DNA of 64,000 bases, from contig NZ_JAQTYM010000005.1 in the NCBI RefSeq assembly GCF_028688295.1, forward strand, positions 1 to 64,000, written 5' to 3'. The stretch's first letter is position 1, and each line of letters starts with the position of its first letter. A program made the translations under genes and the position numbers. The stretch comes from Sulfuricurvum sp. GTDB lineage: Bacteria > Campylobacterota > Campylobacteria > Campylobacterales > Sulfurimonadaceae. Below are positions 55,634 to 64,000 of this stretch, in pieces. The notes below the pieces were generated by a model. That model was not told the origin of the DNA. It worked only from the letters and a program-made list of their open reading frames with translations, and ran no database searches.

Positions 55634-56629
55634 TTATACTAGGACTGCTTCGCGTTGCCCTGCTTCGAGATGACCGATAATGTATCCATCGGTTGCAGCC
55701 AATACATCGGCTACGTCAGCTTCTTTAACAACCAAAATCATCCCCACACCCATATTAAACGCACGGAACATCTCATGACGTTCAACATGCTGTCCGATGA
55801 GCTCGAAAATCGGCAATACGCGGATAGAAGATTCGGTGATTACCGCACGTAGCCCCTCAGGGAGAACGCGCGGGAAGTTTTCGACGATTCCACCACCTGT
55901 GATGTGGGCGAGGGCTTGGATTTTATCTTTGAGCGCTTTGAACGTTTTAACGTAGATGCGTGTCGGCGTCAAAAGGGTTTCGATCAAAGGTTTTCCTTCG
56001 AACGCATCTTCGAACTTCATCCCCATTTTTTCAAATAACACTTTACGCGCCAATGAAAATCCATTTGAGTGGAGACCTGAGCTCGGTAATGCAATGAGGA
56101 TATCACCCGCCGCTACTTTATTTGAGCGATCCAGTTCACTCTTTTCTCCGATACCGACGGCAAATCCTGCCAAATCATAATCATCGGAGTGGTACATCCC
56201 CGGCATTTCTGCCGTTTCGCCACCGATAAGGGCACATTCGGCTTGACGACACCCCTCAGCAATACCGCTGACAACTGCTGTTGCAGCAGTAACATCGAGT
56301 TTTCCGGTTGCGTAATAATCGAGGAAAAAAGAGGGTGTTCCGAAATTACAGATCAAATCATTGACACACATCGCCACTAAATCGATTCCGACAGTATTAT
56401 GAATACCCGAATCGATAGCAAGTTTGAGTTTTGTTCCGACACCGTCTGTTGCTGCGAGCATTACCGGTTCGCGGTAGCCGCTTGGGAGTTCAAACGCCCC
56501 TGCGAATGAGCCGATTCCACCGAGTACACCGGGGATTGCTGTCGATTTAACGAGTGGTTTGATGTTTTCGACAAAACTGTTACCGGCGTCAATATCGACA
56601 CCGGCATCTTTGTAGCTGATTTGGCTCAT
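55634..56629 (-). CDS. purM: Phosphoribosylformylglycinamidine cyclo-ligase
   Basis: About 331 residues from ATG 56629 (GAGGG six bases upstream; the frame extends to 56641). [87 protein letters not shown] and [17 protein letters not shown] are all PurM motifs. It closes the imidazole ring in purine synthesis (FGAM to AIR with ATP). Confidence 0.96.
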   Translation of the reverse strand: MSQISYKDAGVDIDAGNSFVENIKPLVKSTAIPGVLGGIGSFAGAFELPSGYREPVMLAATDGVGTKLKLAIDSGIHNTVGIDLVAMCVNDLICNFGTPSFFLDYYATGKLDVTAATAVVSGIAEGCRQAECALIGGETAEMPGMYHSDDYDLAGFAVGIGEKSELDRSNKVAAGDILIALPSSGLHSNGFSLARKVLFEKMGMKFEDAFEGKPLIETLLTPTRIYVKTFKALKDKIQALAHITGGGIVENFPRVLPEGLRAVITESSIRVLPIFELIGQHVERHEMFRAFNMGVGMILVVKEADVADVLAATDGYIIGHLEAGQREAVLV

Positions 56630-56695
56630 GAAGTCCCTCATCTGTTTATAATGTGCAAATTATAACAGATGAGTGGTTAGGGGAAATTTAGAGGA

Positions 56696-56899
56696 TTAAT
56701 CTTTTTGCGGACATTTGCCGAAAACTTTTTTGAAAACCCATAACGATGGACAAAAATCGGTAAATGCCCATACGATGACCATGACGATTACTAATGTTTG
56801 AATGACTACAGCAAGTTGTATCTGACCTGTTACAAACAATACCATCGCAAGTGTTAATACGATTGCCATTAAAAAACGTTGAATTTTTTCAGCACACAT
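56696..56899 (-). CDS. DUF2892 (YgaP-type) small membrane protein
   Basis: 67 residues, two TM helices (about 8-25 and 28-47). The N-terminal EKIQRFLMAIVLTLAMVLF and C-terminal FTDFCPSLWVFKKVFGKCP match the DUF2892/YgaP_TM pattern with two Cys near the second helix end. In other proteins this domain accompanies rhodanese. No rhodanese is fused here. Role unknown. Confidence 0.85.
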   Translation of the reverse strand: MCAEKIQRFLMAIVLTLAMVLFVTGQIQLAVVIQTLVIVMVIVWAFTDFCPSLWVFKKVFGKCPQKD

Positions 56900-57057
56900 A
56901 GTTGCTCCTCAATTTATAGAAATAATTGGTTGAAATTATAGCTAAAGAGGAGGAGTTAACCTTTAACTGCCGAGTATAAATAGAATATTCAAACCTTTTT
57001 AATCTCTGCGTGTTACAATCGCTGAAAAATTCCCACTTATGAGAAGAGAACCATTTA

Positions 57058-57612
57058 ATGAAAACATTTATCACTCCCGAAATGATGACCCATGTCGCAC
57101 TTTGTACCCACAAAAATCCCAGCACCGTGATGGTGTTAAGCGATCAACGTGATCTTTTAAAAGGTGAATTGGCTCGTTACCGCGATGTTGAAACGATCTA
57201 CGCGGATACGAACGATCTTCTTTCTGTATTGCGTAACGTTACCGATAACAGTACTGATGTGTTACTTTTAGATACGTTTAGTGATGATAGCGCAGTATTT
57301 GCCCATGTGAACCGACTTTTAAAAGACGATGCTTTGATGGTGTGCAAGCATCCCGATCTTGATGATGTGGCTGGCAATACAAAACTCATGCAGATTTTAG
57401 GGAACTACTTTAAAATTATTATGCCTTACTATGATGGGAATGGTGCAACATTGCTATTATGCTCAAAAGAGTACCATCCGACGGCGGATCTAATTTTACA
57501 ACGTAGTGATTTGCTGGAGGGACAACAGTTTTATAACTGCGATGTCCATATCGGAGTCTTTGCAATGCCGCAGTACATCCGCAAAAATTACCTCGGGATT
57601 ATACGCAACTAA
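57058..57612 (+). CDS. SpeE-like protein, shortened and lacking the aminopropyltransferase motif
   Basis: 184 residues. Order and wording follow spermidine synthase (HVALCTHKNPSTVMVLSD; VLLLDTFSDDS; ILQRSDLLEGQQFYNCDVHIGVFAMPQYIRKN), but the N-terminal strand domain and the GGGDGG nucleotide loop are missing; about 80 residues shorter than typical SpeE. Decarboxylated-SAM binding is therefore doubtful. It is directly coupled to coaE (one-base overlap), an order I recall from Helicobacter. Possible remnant or new function. Confidence 0.7.
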   Translation: MKTFITPEMMTHVALCTHKNPSTVMVLSDQRDLLKGELARYRDVETIYADTNDLLSVLRNVTDNSTDVLLLDTFSDDSAVFAHVNRLLKDDALMVCKHPDLDDVAGNTKLMQILGNYFKIIMPYYDGNGATLLLCSKEYHPTADLILQRSDLLEGQQFYNCDVHIGVFAMPQYIRKNYLGIIRN

Positions 57613-58217
57613 TGGCATTTGAATATGCCATTGCACTCACTGGGGGGATCGCGACAGGGAAAAGTACTGTCGCCTCTTTATTGGGATTAAACGGTCTTCG
57701 TATCATCGATGCCGATACGATAGCACACCGTATTTTGGATGAAAACAGTGGCTGGGTAGTGGAACGATTCGGTGATGAGTTTGTTAAAAATGGAAAAGTG
57801 GATCGCCCTGCGTTGGGAAAAATCATTTTTGCTGATCCGGAAGCGAAAAAAGAATTGGAAACTTTTCTTCATCCTAAAATTCGTACTGCCATCGAAGAGC
57901 AAAGCGAAAAACAAGATCGTCTCAAATATCCCTATCTGATTGATATTCCCCTCTTTTTTGAGACTTCGTCGTATCCTATCAACAATTCGGTTGTCGTTTA
58001 TACTCCAAAAACGTTGCAATTGGAGCGGTTTATGAAACGTAACGGTTTTTCGCAGGAGGAGTCGTTACGCCGTATCGAGAGTCAAATGGACATTGATGAA
58101 AAAAAAGCGCGCGCGACATGGGTGATCGATAACTCTTCTAATCTCAAACATTTACAGCGTGAGTGTGAACAGTTTGTTGACACTATTAAATTACTCTATC
58201 CCGCTCCTAAGGTATAA
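57612..58217 (+). CDS. coaE: Dephospho-CoA kinase
   Basis: 201 residues. P-loop LTGGIATGKSTVASLL; IIDADTIAHRIL; LIDIPLFFETSSYPINNSVVVY; lid FMKRNGFSQEESLRRIESQM; VIDNSSNLKHL. Last step of CoA synthesis. Its start overlaps the SpeE-like stop by one base; dapF follows after 26 bases. Confidence 0.94.
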   Translation: MAFEYAIALTGGIATGKSTVASLLGLNGLRIIDADTIAHRILDENSGWVVERFGDEFVKNGKVDRPALGKIIFADPEAKKELETFLHPKIRTAIEEQSEKQDRLKYPYLIDIPLFFETSSYPINNSVVVYTPKTLQLERFMKRNGFSQEESLRRIESQMDIDEKKARATWVIDNSSNLKHLQRECEQFVDTIKLLYPAPKV

Positions 58218-58243
58218 TTACCGCAATTATAAAGGAATACCCC

Positions 58244-58993
58244 ATGTTACAAATCGCCAAATACTGCGCCAGTGGCAATGATTTTGTCATCTTTCATGCT
58301 TTTCATGGAGCAGATCGCTCTGGACTTGCCCGAATTCTCTGTGATCGTCAAAACGGCATCGGAGCGGATGGGTTGATCGTTTTACTCCCTCATGAAAGCC
58401 ATGATTTCGAGTGGGAGTTTTACAATGCCGATGGTTCGACTGCTTCGATGTGCGGAAACGGAAGCCGTGCGTGCGCCCATTATGCTCACCGTTTTGGACT
58501 CGCAGGTGAGAATATGGAGTTTTTAACGGGTGCTGGGGTGATAAAAGCGAGTGTCGAGGGGGATGTGGTACAAAGCGATTTGACTCCTCCCCTCGTTATC
58601 AATGATGCAATTTTTGAACATGAAATGACATGGTGGCTTATCGATACGGGTGTGCCGCATTTGGTCACCTTTGATGCCGATATGGAAAATTTTAATATCG
58701 CGATGGCGAGAGAACTCCGTTACAAATACAATGCTAATGTCAATATTGCATACGTTGAAAGTAATGGTTCGATTCGTGTTCGTACCTATGAACGCGGGGT
58801 AGAAGATGAGACGCTGGCGTGCGGAACAGGGATGGCGGCATGTTTTTATCGTGCTTCAATTGAGAGTTTGGTTGCGGATAATGCTCGTGTCTATCCGAAA
58901 AGCGGAGAGACGTTATATTTGGGACTGGATGAAGGGACGATTACGTTCAAAGGGGAAGTGAAAGGGGTTTTTGAGACTTACTGGAGAGAATAA
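58244..58993 (+). CDS. dapF: Diaminopimelate epimerase
   Basis: 249 residues. The two catalytic Cys are in STASMCGNGSRACAHYA (near 73) and EDETLACGTGMAACF (near 194). N terminus KYCASGNDFVIFHAF and NADG motif fit. It converts LL- to meso-DAP for lysine and peptidoglycan. Confidence 0.95.
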   Translation: MLQIAKYCASGNDFVIFHAFHGADRSGLARILCDRQNGIGADGLIVLLPHESHDFEWEFYNADGSTASMCGNGSRACAHYAHRFGLAGENMEFLTGAGVIKASVEGDVVQSDLTPPLVINDAIFEHEMTWWLIDTGVPHLVTFDADMENFNIAMARELRYKYNANVNIAYVESNGSIRVRTYERGVEDETLACGTGMAACFYRASIESLVADNARVYPKSGETLYLGLDEGTITFKGEVKGVFETYWRE

Positions 58994-59002
58994 AAAAAGT
59001 TT

Positions 59003-59080
59003 CGTTCGTGGTGAGCTTGTCGAACCATGAACGTTTACCCCTCGACATACCCGAAGGGCACGTGAGCTCAGGGCGAACGG
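59003..59080. repeat. Dispersed palindromic repeat between dapF and prfA
   Basis: CGTTCGTGGT (59003-59012) pairs with ACCATGAACG (59024-59033) with one G-U. The second half resembles the widespread CCCTCGACAAGCTCAGGGCGAACGG-like repeat but is interrupted near 59047-59062. It sits between convergent genes. Confidence 0.6.
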
Positions 59081-59087
59081 GGATAGT

Positions 59088-60155
59088 TTATAATCCCGCT
59101 CTCTCCATAATTTGCGCTTGAGTATCGGCGATCAACGGTTCGATAATATCGTCCATCAATCCACCCTGCATAATCTCTTCAAGTCGATAGAGGGTAAGGG
59201 TGATGCGGTGATCGGAGATGCGGTTTTGAGGGTAGTTGTAGGTGCGGATGCGCCCTGAGCGATCTCCTGTTCCCACTTGATCTTTACGCTCGCTCATCTC
59301 TTTTTCTTTTGCCTCTTGCATTTGCATATCATAAATACGAGCTTTGAGAATTTGCATCGCTTTGTCTTTATTTTTGTGCTGGGATTTTTGATCTTGGTTG
59401 GTGACGACGATTCCGGTCGGGAGATGGGTGATACGGACCGCTGAGTCGGTTGTATTGACACTTTGCCCTCCTGAACCGGATGAGCGCATAACGTCAATTT
59501 TGAGATCATTTTCATTGATAATAACCTCAACATCATCGACTTCCGGCATTACGGCTACCGTAATTGCTGAAGTGTGAACCCGTCCTTGAGACTCGGTTGC
59601 AGGGACACGTTGTACGCGGTGCGTTCCCGCCTCGTATTTGAGACGAGAGTAAACCTGCTCCCCTTTAATGAGGGCAATGATCTCTTTAAATCCACCAGCA
59701 TCACTCGGACTGCTGCTCATAAGTTCTATCTTCCATCCCTTGACATCCGCATAACGAACATAGGCGTTAAACAAATCTCCGACAAAAATTGCTGCTTCAT
59801 CTCCACCCGTACCAGCACGAAGTTCGATATAAATATTTCGTTTGTCATTGGGATCGCTTGGGATGAGAAGTTTTTTAATCTCATCTTCGAGGGGCTCAAT
59901 CATTGGTTCTAATGCTCTTAATTCCTCTTTAGCTAGCTCACCGAGTTCCGCATCAAATGCGAGAGATTTATTTTCCTCGATATCGTCAAGGAGTTTCTTG
60001 TATTCGGTTGCTTTGGTGACAATTGCTTGAATAGAAGACTGCTCTTTAGAGAGGTCGGTCATCCGTTTGATGTCATTTCCGATATCGGGAGAACTGAGAA
60101 GTTCGGTTAGTTCGTTGTAGCGGTTGATAAAAGGGGTAAGTTTGTCGGATAACAT
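59088..60155 (-). CDS. prfA: Peptide chain release factor 1
   Basis: 355 residues. GGQ motif in [24 protein letters not shown] (near 224-226); codon-recognition PxT-type motif in [33 protein letters not shown]. Terminates translation at UAA/UAG. Convergent with dapF; rpsT lies upstream on the same strand. Confidence 0.97.
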   Translation of the reverse strand: MLSDKLTPFINRYNELTELLSSPDIGNDIKRMTDLSKEQSSIQAIVTKATEYKKLLDDIEENKSLAFDAELGELAKEELRALEPMIEPLEDEIKKLLIPSDPNDKRNIYIELRAGTGGDEAAIFVGDLFNAYVRYADVKGWKIELMSSSPSDAGGFKEIIALIKGEQVYSRLKYEAGTHRVQRVPATESQGRVHTSAITVAVMPEVDDVEVIINENDLKIDVMRSSGSGGQSVNTTDSAVRITHLPTGIVVTNQDQKSQHKNKDKAMQILKARIYDMQMQEAKEKEMSERKDQVGTGDRSGRIRTYNYPQNRISDHRITLTLYRLEEIMQGGLMDDIIEPLIADTQAQIMERAGL

Positions 60156-60205
60156 GAGTATGTCCTAAAAGAGGCGTTTTGAGAAAATGTTTTAAAGAAG
60201 GAAAG

Positions 60206-60222
60206 CTACCCCGAAGGGTTAG
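60206..60222 (-). terminator. UUCG-type hairpin after rpsT
   Basis: Minus-strand CTAACCC-TTCG-GGGTAG forms a 6-bp stem with one bulged A and a stable TTCG loop immediately after the rpsT stop, followed by CTTTCCTTCTTT. Confidence 0.5.
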
Positions 60223-60224
60223 GC

Positions 60225-60491
60225 TTAAGCTGCAATAGCGTTAACAGCGAGGTGAAGACGACTTACTTTACGTGCAGCAGTCTCTTTTTTCAAGACACCT
60301 TTGCTAACGTATTTATGAAGGTTGGCGTTAGCAATAACAAGAGCGGCTTTCGCTTCATCTTTGTTTCCGGCTTCAACAGCAGTGCGAACTGCTTTAACAA
60401 TGTTTTTAATACGTGTACGATAGAATCGGTTGCGTTCTGTACGCTTTTCCGTCTGACGGATACGTTTTAATGCTGACTTATGGTTTGCCAT
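60225..60491 (-). CDS. rpsT: 30S ribosomal protein S20
   Basis: 88 residues. [35 protein letters not shown] is the typical basic S20 N terminus; the [16 protein letters not shown] end fits. Primary binder of 16S rRNA. Good SD (AAGGATAA) upstream. The UUCG-type hairpin follows. Confidence 0.97.
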   Translation of the reverse strand: MANHKSALKRIRQTEKRTERNRFYRTRIKNIVKAVRTAVEAGNKDEAKAALVIANANLHKYVSKGVLKKETAARKVSRLHLAVNAIAA

Positions 60492-60616
60492 GGCATTTAT
60501 CCTTGTCGAATTTTTTTTAGGGTAGAATACTATCTTAAAGAGAATTAAATTTAAGTTAAAATTTATAGAATCTGAAATAAAAAAGAAAAACTAATTATTA
60601 AAGGGAAGAAAATTTT

Positions 60617-61957
60617 ATGAAACTTTTTGGAACCGATGGAGTGCGGGGGGAAGCGGGCTCATTTTTAACTGCTGAATTGGCGATGCGTGTTGCGATGGCG
60701 GCAGGTATTTATTTTAGTGCCCACTCCCGTACGAAAAAGATTTTAGTCGGAAAAGATACGCGGCGCAGCGGCTATATGATCGAAAATGCAATTGTCACCG
60801 GACTCACCGCAGTGGGATACGATGTGGTCCAAATCGGTCCGATGCCTACCCCTGCCATTGCATTCTTGACGGAAAATATGCGTTGTGATGCGGGGATTAT
60901 GATCTCTGCTAGCCATAATCCGTATGAAGATAACGGAATCAAATTTTTCGATGCCCATGGAAACAAACTCTCCGAAGAGATCGAAGCACAAATCGAAGCA
61001 ATCGCCCATGACAAAGCTCGTCTAGAAGAGGGACAGGTTACAGGTAAAAAAATCGGCAGCGCAAAGCGGATCGATGACGTGATAGGTCGCTACATCGTTC
61101 AGCTCAAAAACTCATTCAGTCGTGAATTAACATTGCAAGGATTGCGCATCGTTTTGGATACTGCAAACGGTGCAGGGTACAAAGTGGGGCCAACGGTACT
61201 CGAAGAGCTAGGTGCAGAAGTGATCGTACTGCATGATAAACCGAACGGTTTTAATATTAATGAAGGGTGCGGAGCACTTCATACGAAAGATTTGCGTGAA
61301 GCGGTGAAACAGTATCGCGCCGATATAGGTCTTGCTCTCGATGGAGATGCTGACCGCCTTATCGTTGTCGATGAAAAAGGGGACGAAGTAGACGGTGATC
61401 AGATCCTCGGAGCACTAGGACTCTTTTTACACCAGAGCGGTCAGCTCAAAGGGGATGGAATTGTCTCTACTGTTATGAGTAATCAAGCGTTAGAAGACAC
61501 GATGTCTGAGAATGGTTTGAAGCTTTTCCGCTCAAACGTCGGCGATAAATACGTATTGGAAGTGATGCGTGAAAACGGTATTAACTTCGGGGGAGAGCAA
61601 AGCGGTCATATTATCATGCACGATTACGCCAAAACAGGTGACGGATTGGTGAGTGCGCTCCAAATTTTGGCACTTCTCCTCACTTCCGGTCAAAAAGCGA
61701 GCAAAGTCCTTCGTCCATTTAAGCTTTATCCTCAAAAATTGGTCAATATTAAAGTAAAAAATAAAAAACCTCTCGATCAAATCGAGGGTCTTAATACTGA
61801 ACTTGAAGCTGTTGATGCGTTGCATATACGTCATCTGATCCGTTACTCGGGTACAGAGAATAAACTTCGTATTCTACTAGAGGGCAAAGATGCTAAAGTA
61901 ATGGAAAAAGCAATGGAAAAGTTAGTTGGTTTTTTCGAGAAAGTACTTAATGCTTAA
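60617..61957 (+). CDS. glmM: Phosphoglucosamine mutase
   Basis: 446 residues. Active-site Ser in [19 protein letters not shown] (near 100); metal-binding DGDADR near 245; N terminus [14 protein letters not shown]; end region [16 protein letters not shown]. Converts glucosamine 6-phosphate to 1-phosphate for UDP-GlcNAc. Its end overlaps lspA by 8 bases. Confidence 0.96.
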   Translation: MKLFGTDGVRGEAGSFLTAELAMRVAMAAGIYFSAHSRTKKILVGKDTRRSGYMIENAIVTGLTAVGYDVVQIGPMPTPAIAFLTENMRCDAGIMISASHNPYEDNGIKFFDAHGNKLSEEIEAQIEAIAHDKARLEEGQVTGKKIGSAKRIDDVIGRYIVQLKNSFSRELTLQGLRIVLDTANGAGYKVGPTVLEELGAEVIVLHDKPNGFNINEGCGALHTKDLREAVKQYRADIGLALDGDADRLIVVDEKGDEVDGDQILGALGLFLHQSGQLKGDGIVSTVMSNQALEDTMSENGLKLFRSNVGDKYVLEVMRENGINFGGEQSGHIIMHDYAKTGDGLVSALQILALLLTSGQKASKVLRPFKLYPQKLVNIKVKNKKPLDQIEGLNTELEAVDALHIRHLIRYSGTENKLRILLEGKDAKVMEKAMEKLVGFFEKVLNA

Positions 61958-62393
61958 AACACTTGCCATCCTTTTATTAGCAGCTTTAGGTATTTTCATT
62001 ATCGATCAAAATATTAAATGGATGTTTGTTGAGGGCTTTCGGTATTACACCGAGTGCATCGATCTTATCTTAGTTTACAATCGTGGTGTTGCTTTTTCCA
62101 TGTTTGCCTTTTTGGAAGAGGGACTGAAATGGATACAGCTTGTATTACTCGCAGGTGTTGTCGGATACACGTTATGGCTGAAAAAAAACTGCTACATCCT
62201 CCCTGTTGGAATCATGATAGGTGCCGGTTTTTCGAACGTATACGATCGTTTTATCCACGGTGGGGTAGTCGATTACGTCTATTGGCATTGCGGATTCGAT
62301 TTTGCTGTGTTCAATTTTGCCGATGTGATGATAGATATTGCCGTTGTATGGTTATTGATTTTAAACTTCCGTCCCCAGTCGTGTAAGAGTTAA
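61950..62393 (+). CDS. lspA: Lipoprotein signal peptidase LspA
   Basis: About 147 residues from ATG 61950 inside the end of glmM. Four TM helices. Catalytic Asp pair in [20 protein letters not shown] and [23 protein letters not shown] is the family motif. Removes the signal peptide from prolipoproteins. A glmM-lspA order is common in Campylobacterota. Confidence 0.95.
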   Translation: MLKTLAILLLAALGIFIIDQNIKWMFVEGFRYYTECIDLILVYNRGVAFSMFAFLEEGLKWIQLVLLAGVVGYTLWLKKNCYILPVGIMIGAGFSNVYDRFIHGGVVDYVYWHCGFDFAVFNFADVMIDIAVVWLLILNFRPQSCKS

Positions 62394-62443
62394 GTGTCTT
62401 TTAACTTCCACGCGGATATAATTTCACTCTTACAATACGTGAT

Positions 62444-62519
62444 GGTCTTATAGCTCAGTTGGTAGAGCACTACCTCGACAAGGTAGTGGTCACAGGTTCG
62501 AGTCCTGTTGGGACCACCA
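62444..62519 (+). tRNA. tRNA-Val(GAC)
   Basis: Acceptor arm GGTCTTA pairs with TGGGACC (with G-U pairs). Anticodon stem CTACC/GGTAG, loop TCGACAA, anticodon GAC (valine). T-loop GGTTCGAGTCC and an encoded CCA end are present. TATAAT at 62417-62422 or TACAAT at 62431-62436 may be the -10. Confidence 0.96.
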
Positions 62520-62615
62520 TTTCTCCTTAATTTTCCTCAAAATTTATTTATTTAATCGTAAACCAATCAACAATCCCGTATAATCCGCGATATTTTCTCA
62601 ACGAGGGACACCCTT

Positions 62616-64000
62616 ATGGATATTATTGCACTTAAGCATGATGATCAAATAATCGATTTACAAACGGCAGAAGCACTTGGAATTACGGGTGAAGAGATCG
62701 TTTACGATAACTCTCCCGATTCTCTCGAAGTTCTTCGCCACTCTTGTGCGCATTTGATGGCAGAAGCGATCAAAGCACTCTACACCGATGCTAAATTTTT
62801 CGTCGGTCCTACTGTCAAAGAGGGTTTTTATTACGATTTCAAAGTAAACGAAACGCTCAATGAAGAAGACTTGAAAACGATCGAAAAAAAGATGCTCGAT
62901 ATTGCCAAAGGCAAAGAGAAGATCACACGATACGAAATCACGAAAGAGGAAGCTCGCGCAAAATTTGCAAATGACCATTTGAAACAAGCGGTTATGGATC
63001 GTATTCCATCGGAAACCGTGACGATCTATAAACAAGGTGAGTTTGAAGATCTTTGTCGAGGGCCTCATTTACCGAGCGTCGGATTGATCCGTTATTTCAA
63101 ACTGACCAAAATTTCGGGTGCGTATCTCGGCGGTGATAGCAAGAACGAGATGCTTACCCGTATTTACGGTATCGCATTTGCCGATAAAGAGTCACTCAAA
63201 GCATACTTGGATCAAATGGCGGAAGCGGAAAAACGAGACCACCGCAAAATCGGTGCCGAGATGAAACTCTTTACGTTCCGTGAAGAGGTCGGGGCGGGAT
63301 TCCCGATTTGGCTCCCTGCGGGGGCACGTATGCGTTCACGTTTGGAGCAATTACTTTTCAAAGCACATCGTAAACGTGGGTATGAGCCGGTGCGAGGTCC
63401 TGAAATGCTCCGTTCTGATTTATGGAAAGTGTCGGGACATTATCAAAACTACGGTGAAAACATGTATTTCACCAACATTGATGAGCTAGAATTCGGGGTT
63501 AAACCGATGAACTGTGTCGGTCACATCAAAGTGTACGAGCATGATTTGCACTCCTACCGTGACCTTCCTCTCAAATATTTTGAATACGGGGTCGTTCATC
63601 GTCATGAGATGACGGGAGCACTTCACGGATTGTTCCGTGTTCGCGAATTTACCCAAGACGATGCTCATATCTTCTGTACGGCCGATCAGATTGAGCAGCA
63701 GATTATCGAAGTGGTTGATTTCGTAGATAAAATCATGAAAACATTTGAATTTAACTACAAAATGATGATCTCGACCAAGCCTGAAAAAGCGGTCGGAGAT
63801 GACGCGGTTTGGGAGATTTCAACCAACGCACTTAAGACGGCGATGGACAAAAATAACCTTGCTTACGAGATCGATGAGGGGGGCGGAGCGTTTTACGGTC
63901 CTAAAATTGATATCAAAATTACCGATGCTATCGGACGTGAATGGCAGTGCGGTACGATCCAACTCGATTTCAACCTTCCGATGCGTTTTGAGCTCGAATA
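62616..64000 (+). CDS. thrS: Threonyl-tRNA synthetase, 5' part (3' end outside window)
   Basis: 461 complete codons, running off the right edge. The usual N-terminal TGS domain is absent: the editing-site HSCAH lies at about residues 41-45, compared with much later in E. coli. Editing pocket [10 protein letters not shown]; core motif 2 [14 protein letters not shown]; Zn Cys in [13 protein letters not shown]. Charges tRNA-Thr and clears mischarged Ser. The gene begins about 97 bases after tRNA-Val, with GAGGG upstream. Confidence 0.95.
   Translation, partial: MDIIALKHDDQIIDLQTAEALGITGEEIVYDNSPDSLEVLRHSCAHLMAEAIKALYTDAKFFVGPTVKEGFYYDFKVNETLNEEDLKTIEKKMLDIAKGKEKITRYEITKEEARAKFANDHLKQAVMDRIPSETVTIYKQGEFEDLCRGPHLPSVGLIRYFKLTKISGAYLGGDSKNEMLTRIYGIAFADKESLKAYLDQMAEAEKRDHRKIGAEMKLFTFREEVGAGFPIWLPAGARMRSRLEQLLFKAHRKRGYEPVRGPEMLRSDLWKVSGHYQNYGENMYFTNIDELEFGVKPMNCVGHIKVYEHDLHSYRDLPLKYFEYGVVHRHEMTGALHGLFRVREFTQDDAHIFCTADQIEQQIIEVVDFVDKIMKTFEFNYKMMISTKPEKAVGDDAVWEISTNALKTAMDKNNLAYEIDEGGGAFYGPKIDIKITDAIGREWQCGTIQLDFNLPMRFELE

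Overview
The window is a gene-dense bacterial chromosome segment that looks like a free-living Campylobacterota (epsilonproteobacterium), probably close to Sulfuricurvum or Sulfurimonas. The clues are a futalosine-pathway menaquinone gene (mqnD), ccoG for cbb3 oxidase assembly, a truncated SpeE-like gene coupled to coaE, a threonyl-tRNA synthetase without a TGS domain, a TamA/TamB pair, many TATAAT-type -10 elements without clear -35 boxes, and coupled short-overlap operons. The genus is inferred from gene content and was not tested by alignment. No IS element, prophage, CRISPR array or rRNA operon is visible.

Layout. 1-9.6 kb: end of typA, an HI0933-type flavoprotein with dgt, a possible small RNA, tRNA-Ser(GGA), a TonB-dependent receptor followed by a YfiR-GGDEF protein, a DUF4010 membrane protein and a SIMPL protein. 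9.6-12.7 kb: a hemerythrin/DUF2249/12-TM membrane protein operon behind an exact FNR-type box, then a SurA-N-like secreted protein. 12.8-22.9 kb: a phosphate block holding an outer-membrane porin, pstS, phoU, a PhoB/PhoR-type pair, cca, pstCAB and an RMD1-family protein. Four promoters in this block share one Pho-box geometry. 22.9-35 kb: an LpxH-like phosphoesterase, a permuted-papain protein, an Mla-type lipid transporter (mlaEFD), a pyruvate-kinase-like enzyme, an EAL-CBS-GGDEF protein and tamA/tamB. 35-40.5 kb: a Cys-rich protein, a small basic protein, a Fic protein, then a cobQ/membrane protein/btuB-like operon whose leader carries an overlapping small ORF and SD-masking hairpins. 40.5-64 kb: mostly housekeeping. 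It holds an MCP, an NFACT protein, cdsA-dxr-hydrolase-tsaD, tpx, recA-eno-ftsB-like-AMIN, mqnD, fliQ-murB, a recombinase-derived regulator before ccoG, purM, a SpeE-like gene, coaE, dapF, prfA, rpsT, glmM-lspA, tRNA-Val(GAC) and the start of thrS.

How the parts fit. The phosphate block appears to be one regulon: porin entry, PstS capture, PstCAB import, PhoU/PhoR/PhoB sensing, and possibly RMD1 downstream. The Mla, Tam, LpxH-like and AMIN genes serve the envelope. Three proteins (YfiR-GGDEF, EAL-CBS-GGDEF, MCP) link outside signals to c-di-GMP or chemotaxis. The strongest leads for new biology are the btuB leader (two complementary-arm structures over two SD sites plus a translated small ORF), the four-member Pho box family, the inactive serine-recombinase-like regulator with a palindrome over its own promoter, and a small-RNA candidate with an anti-SD loop.

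The only gene-free stretch over 300 bases is 14154-14470. It holds the porin promoter and a palindromic repeat; the rest of it has no feature I can support.
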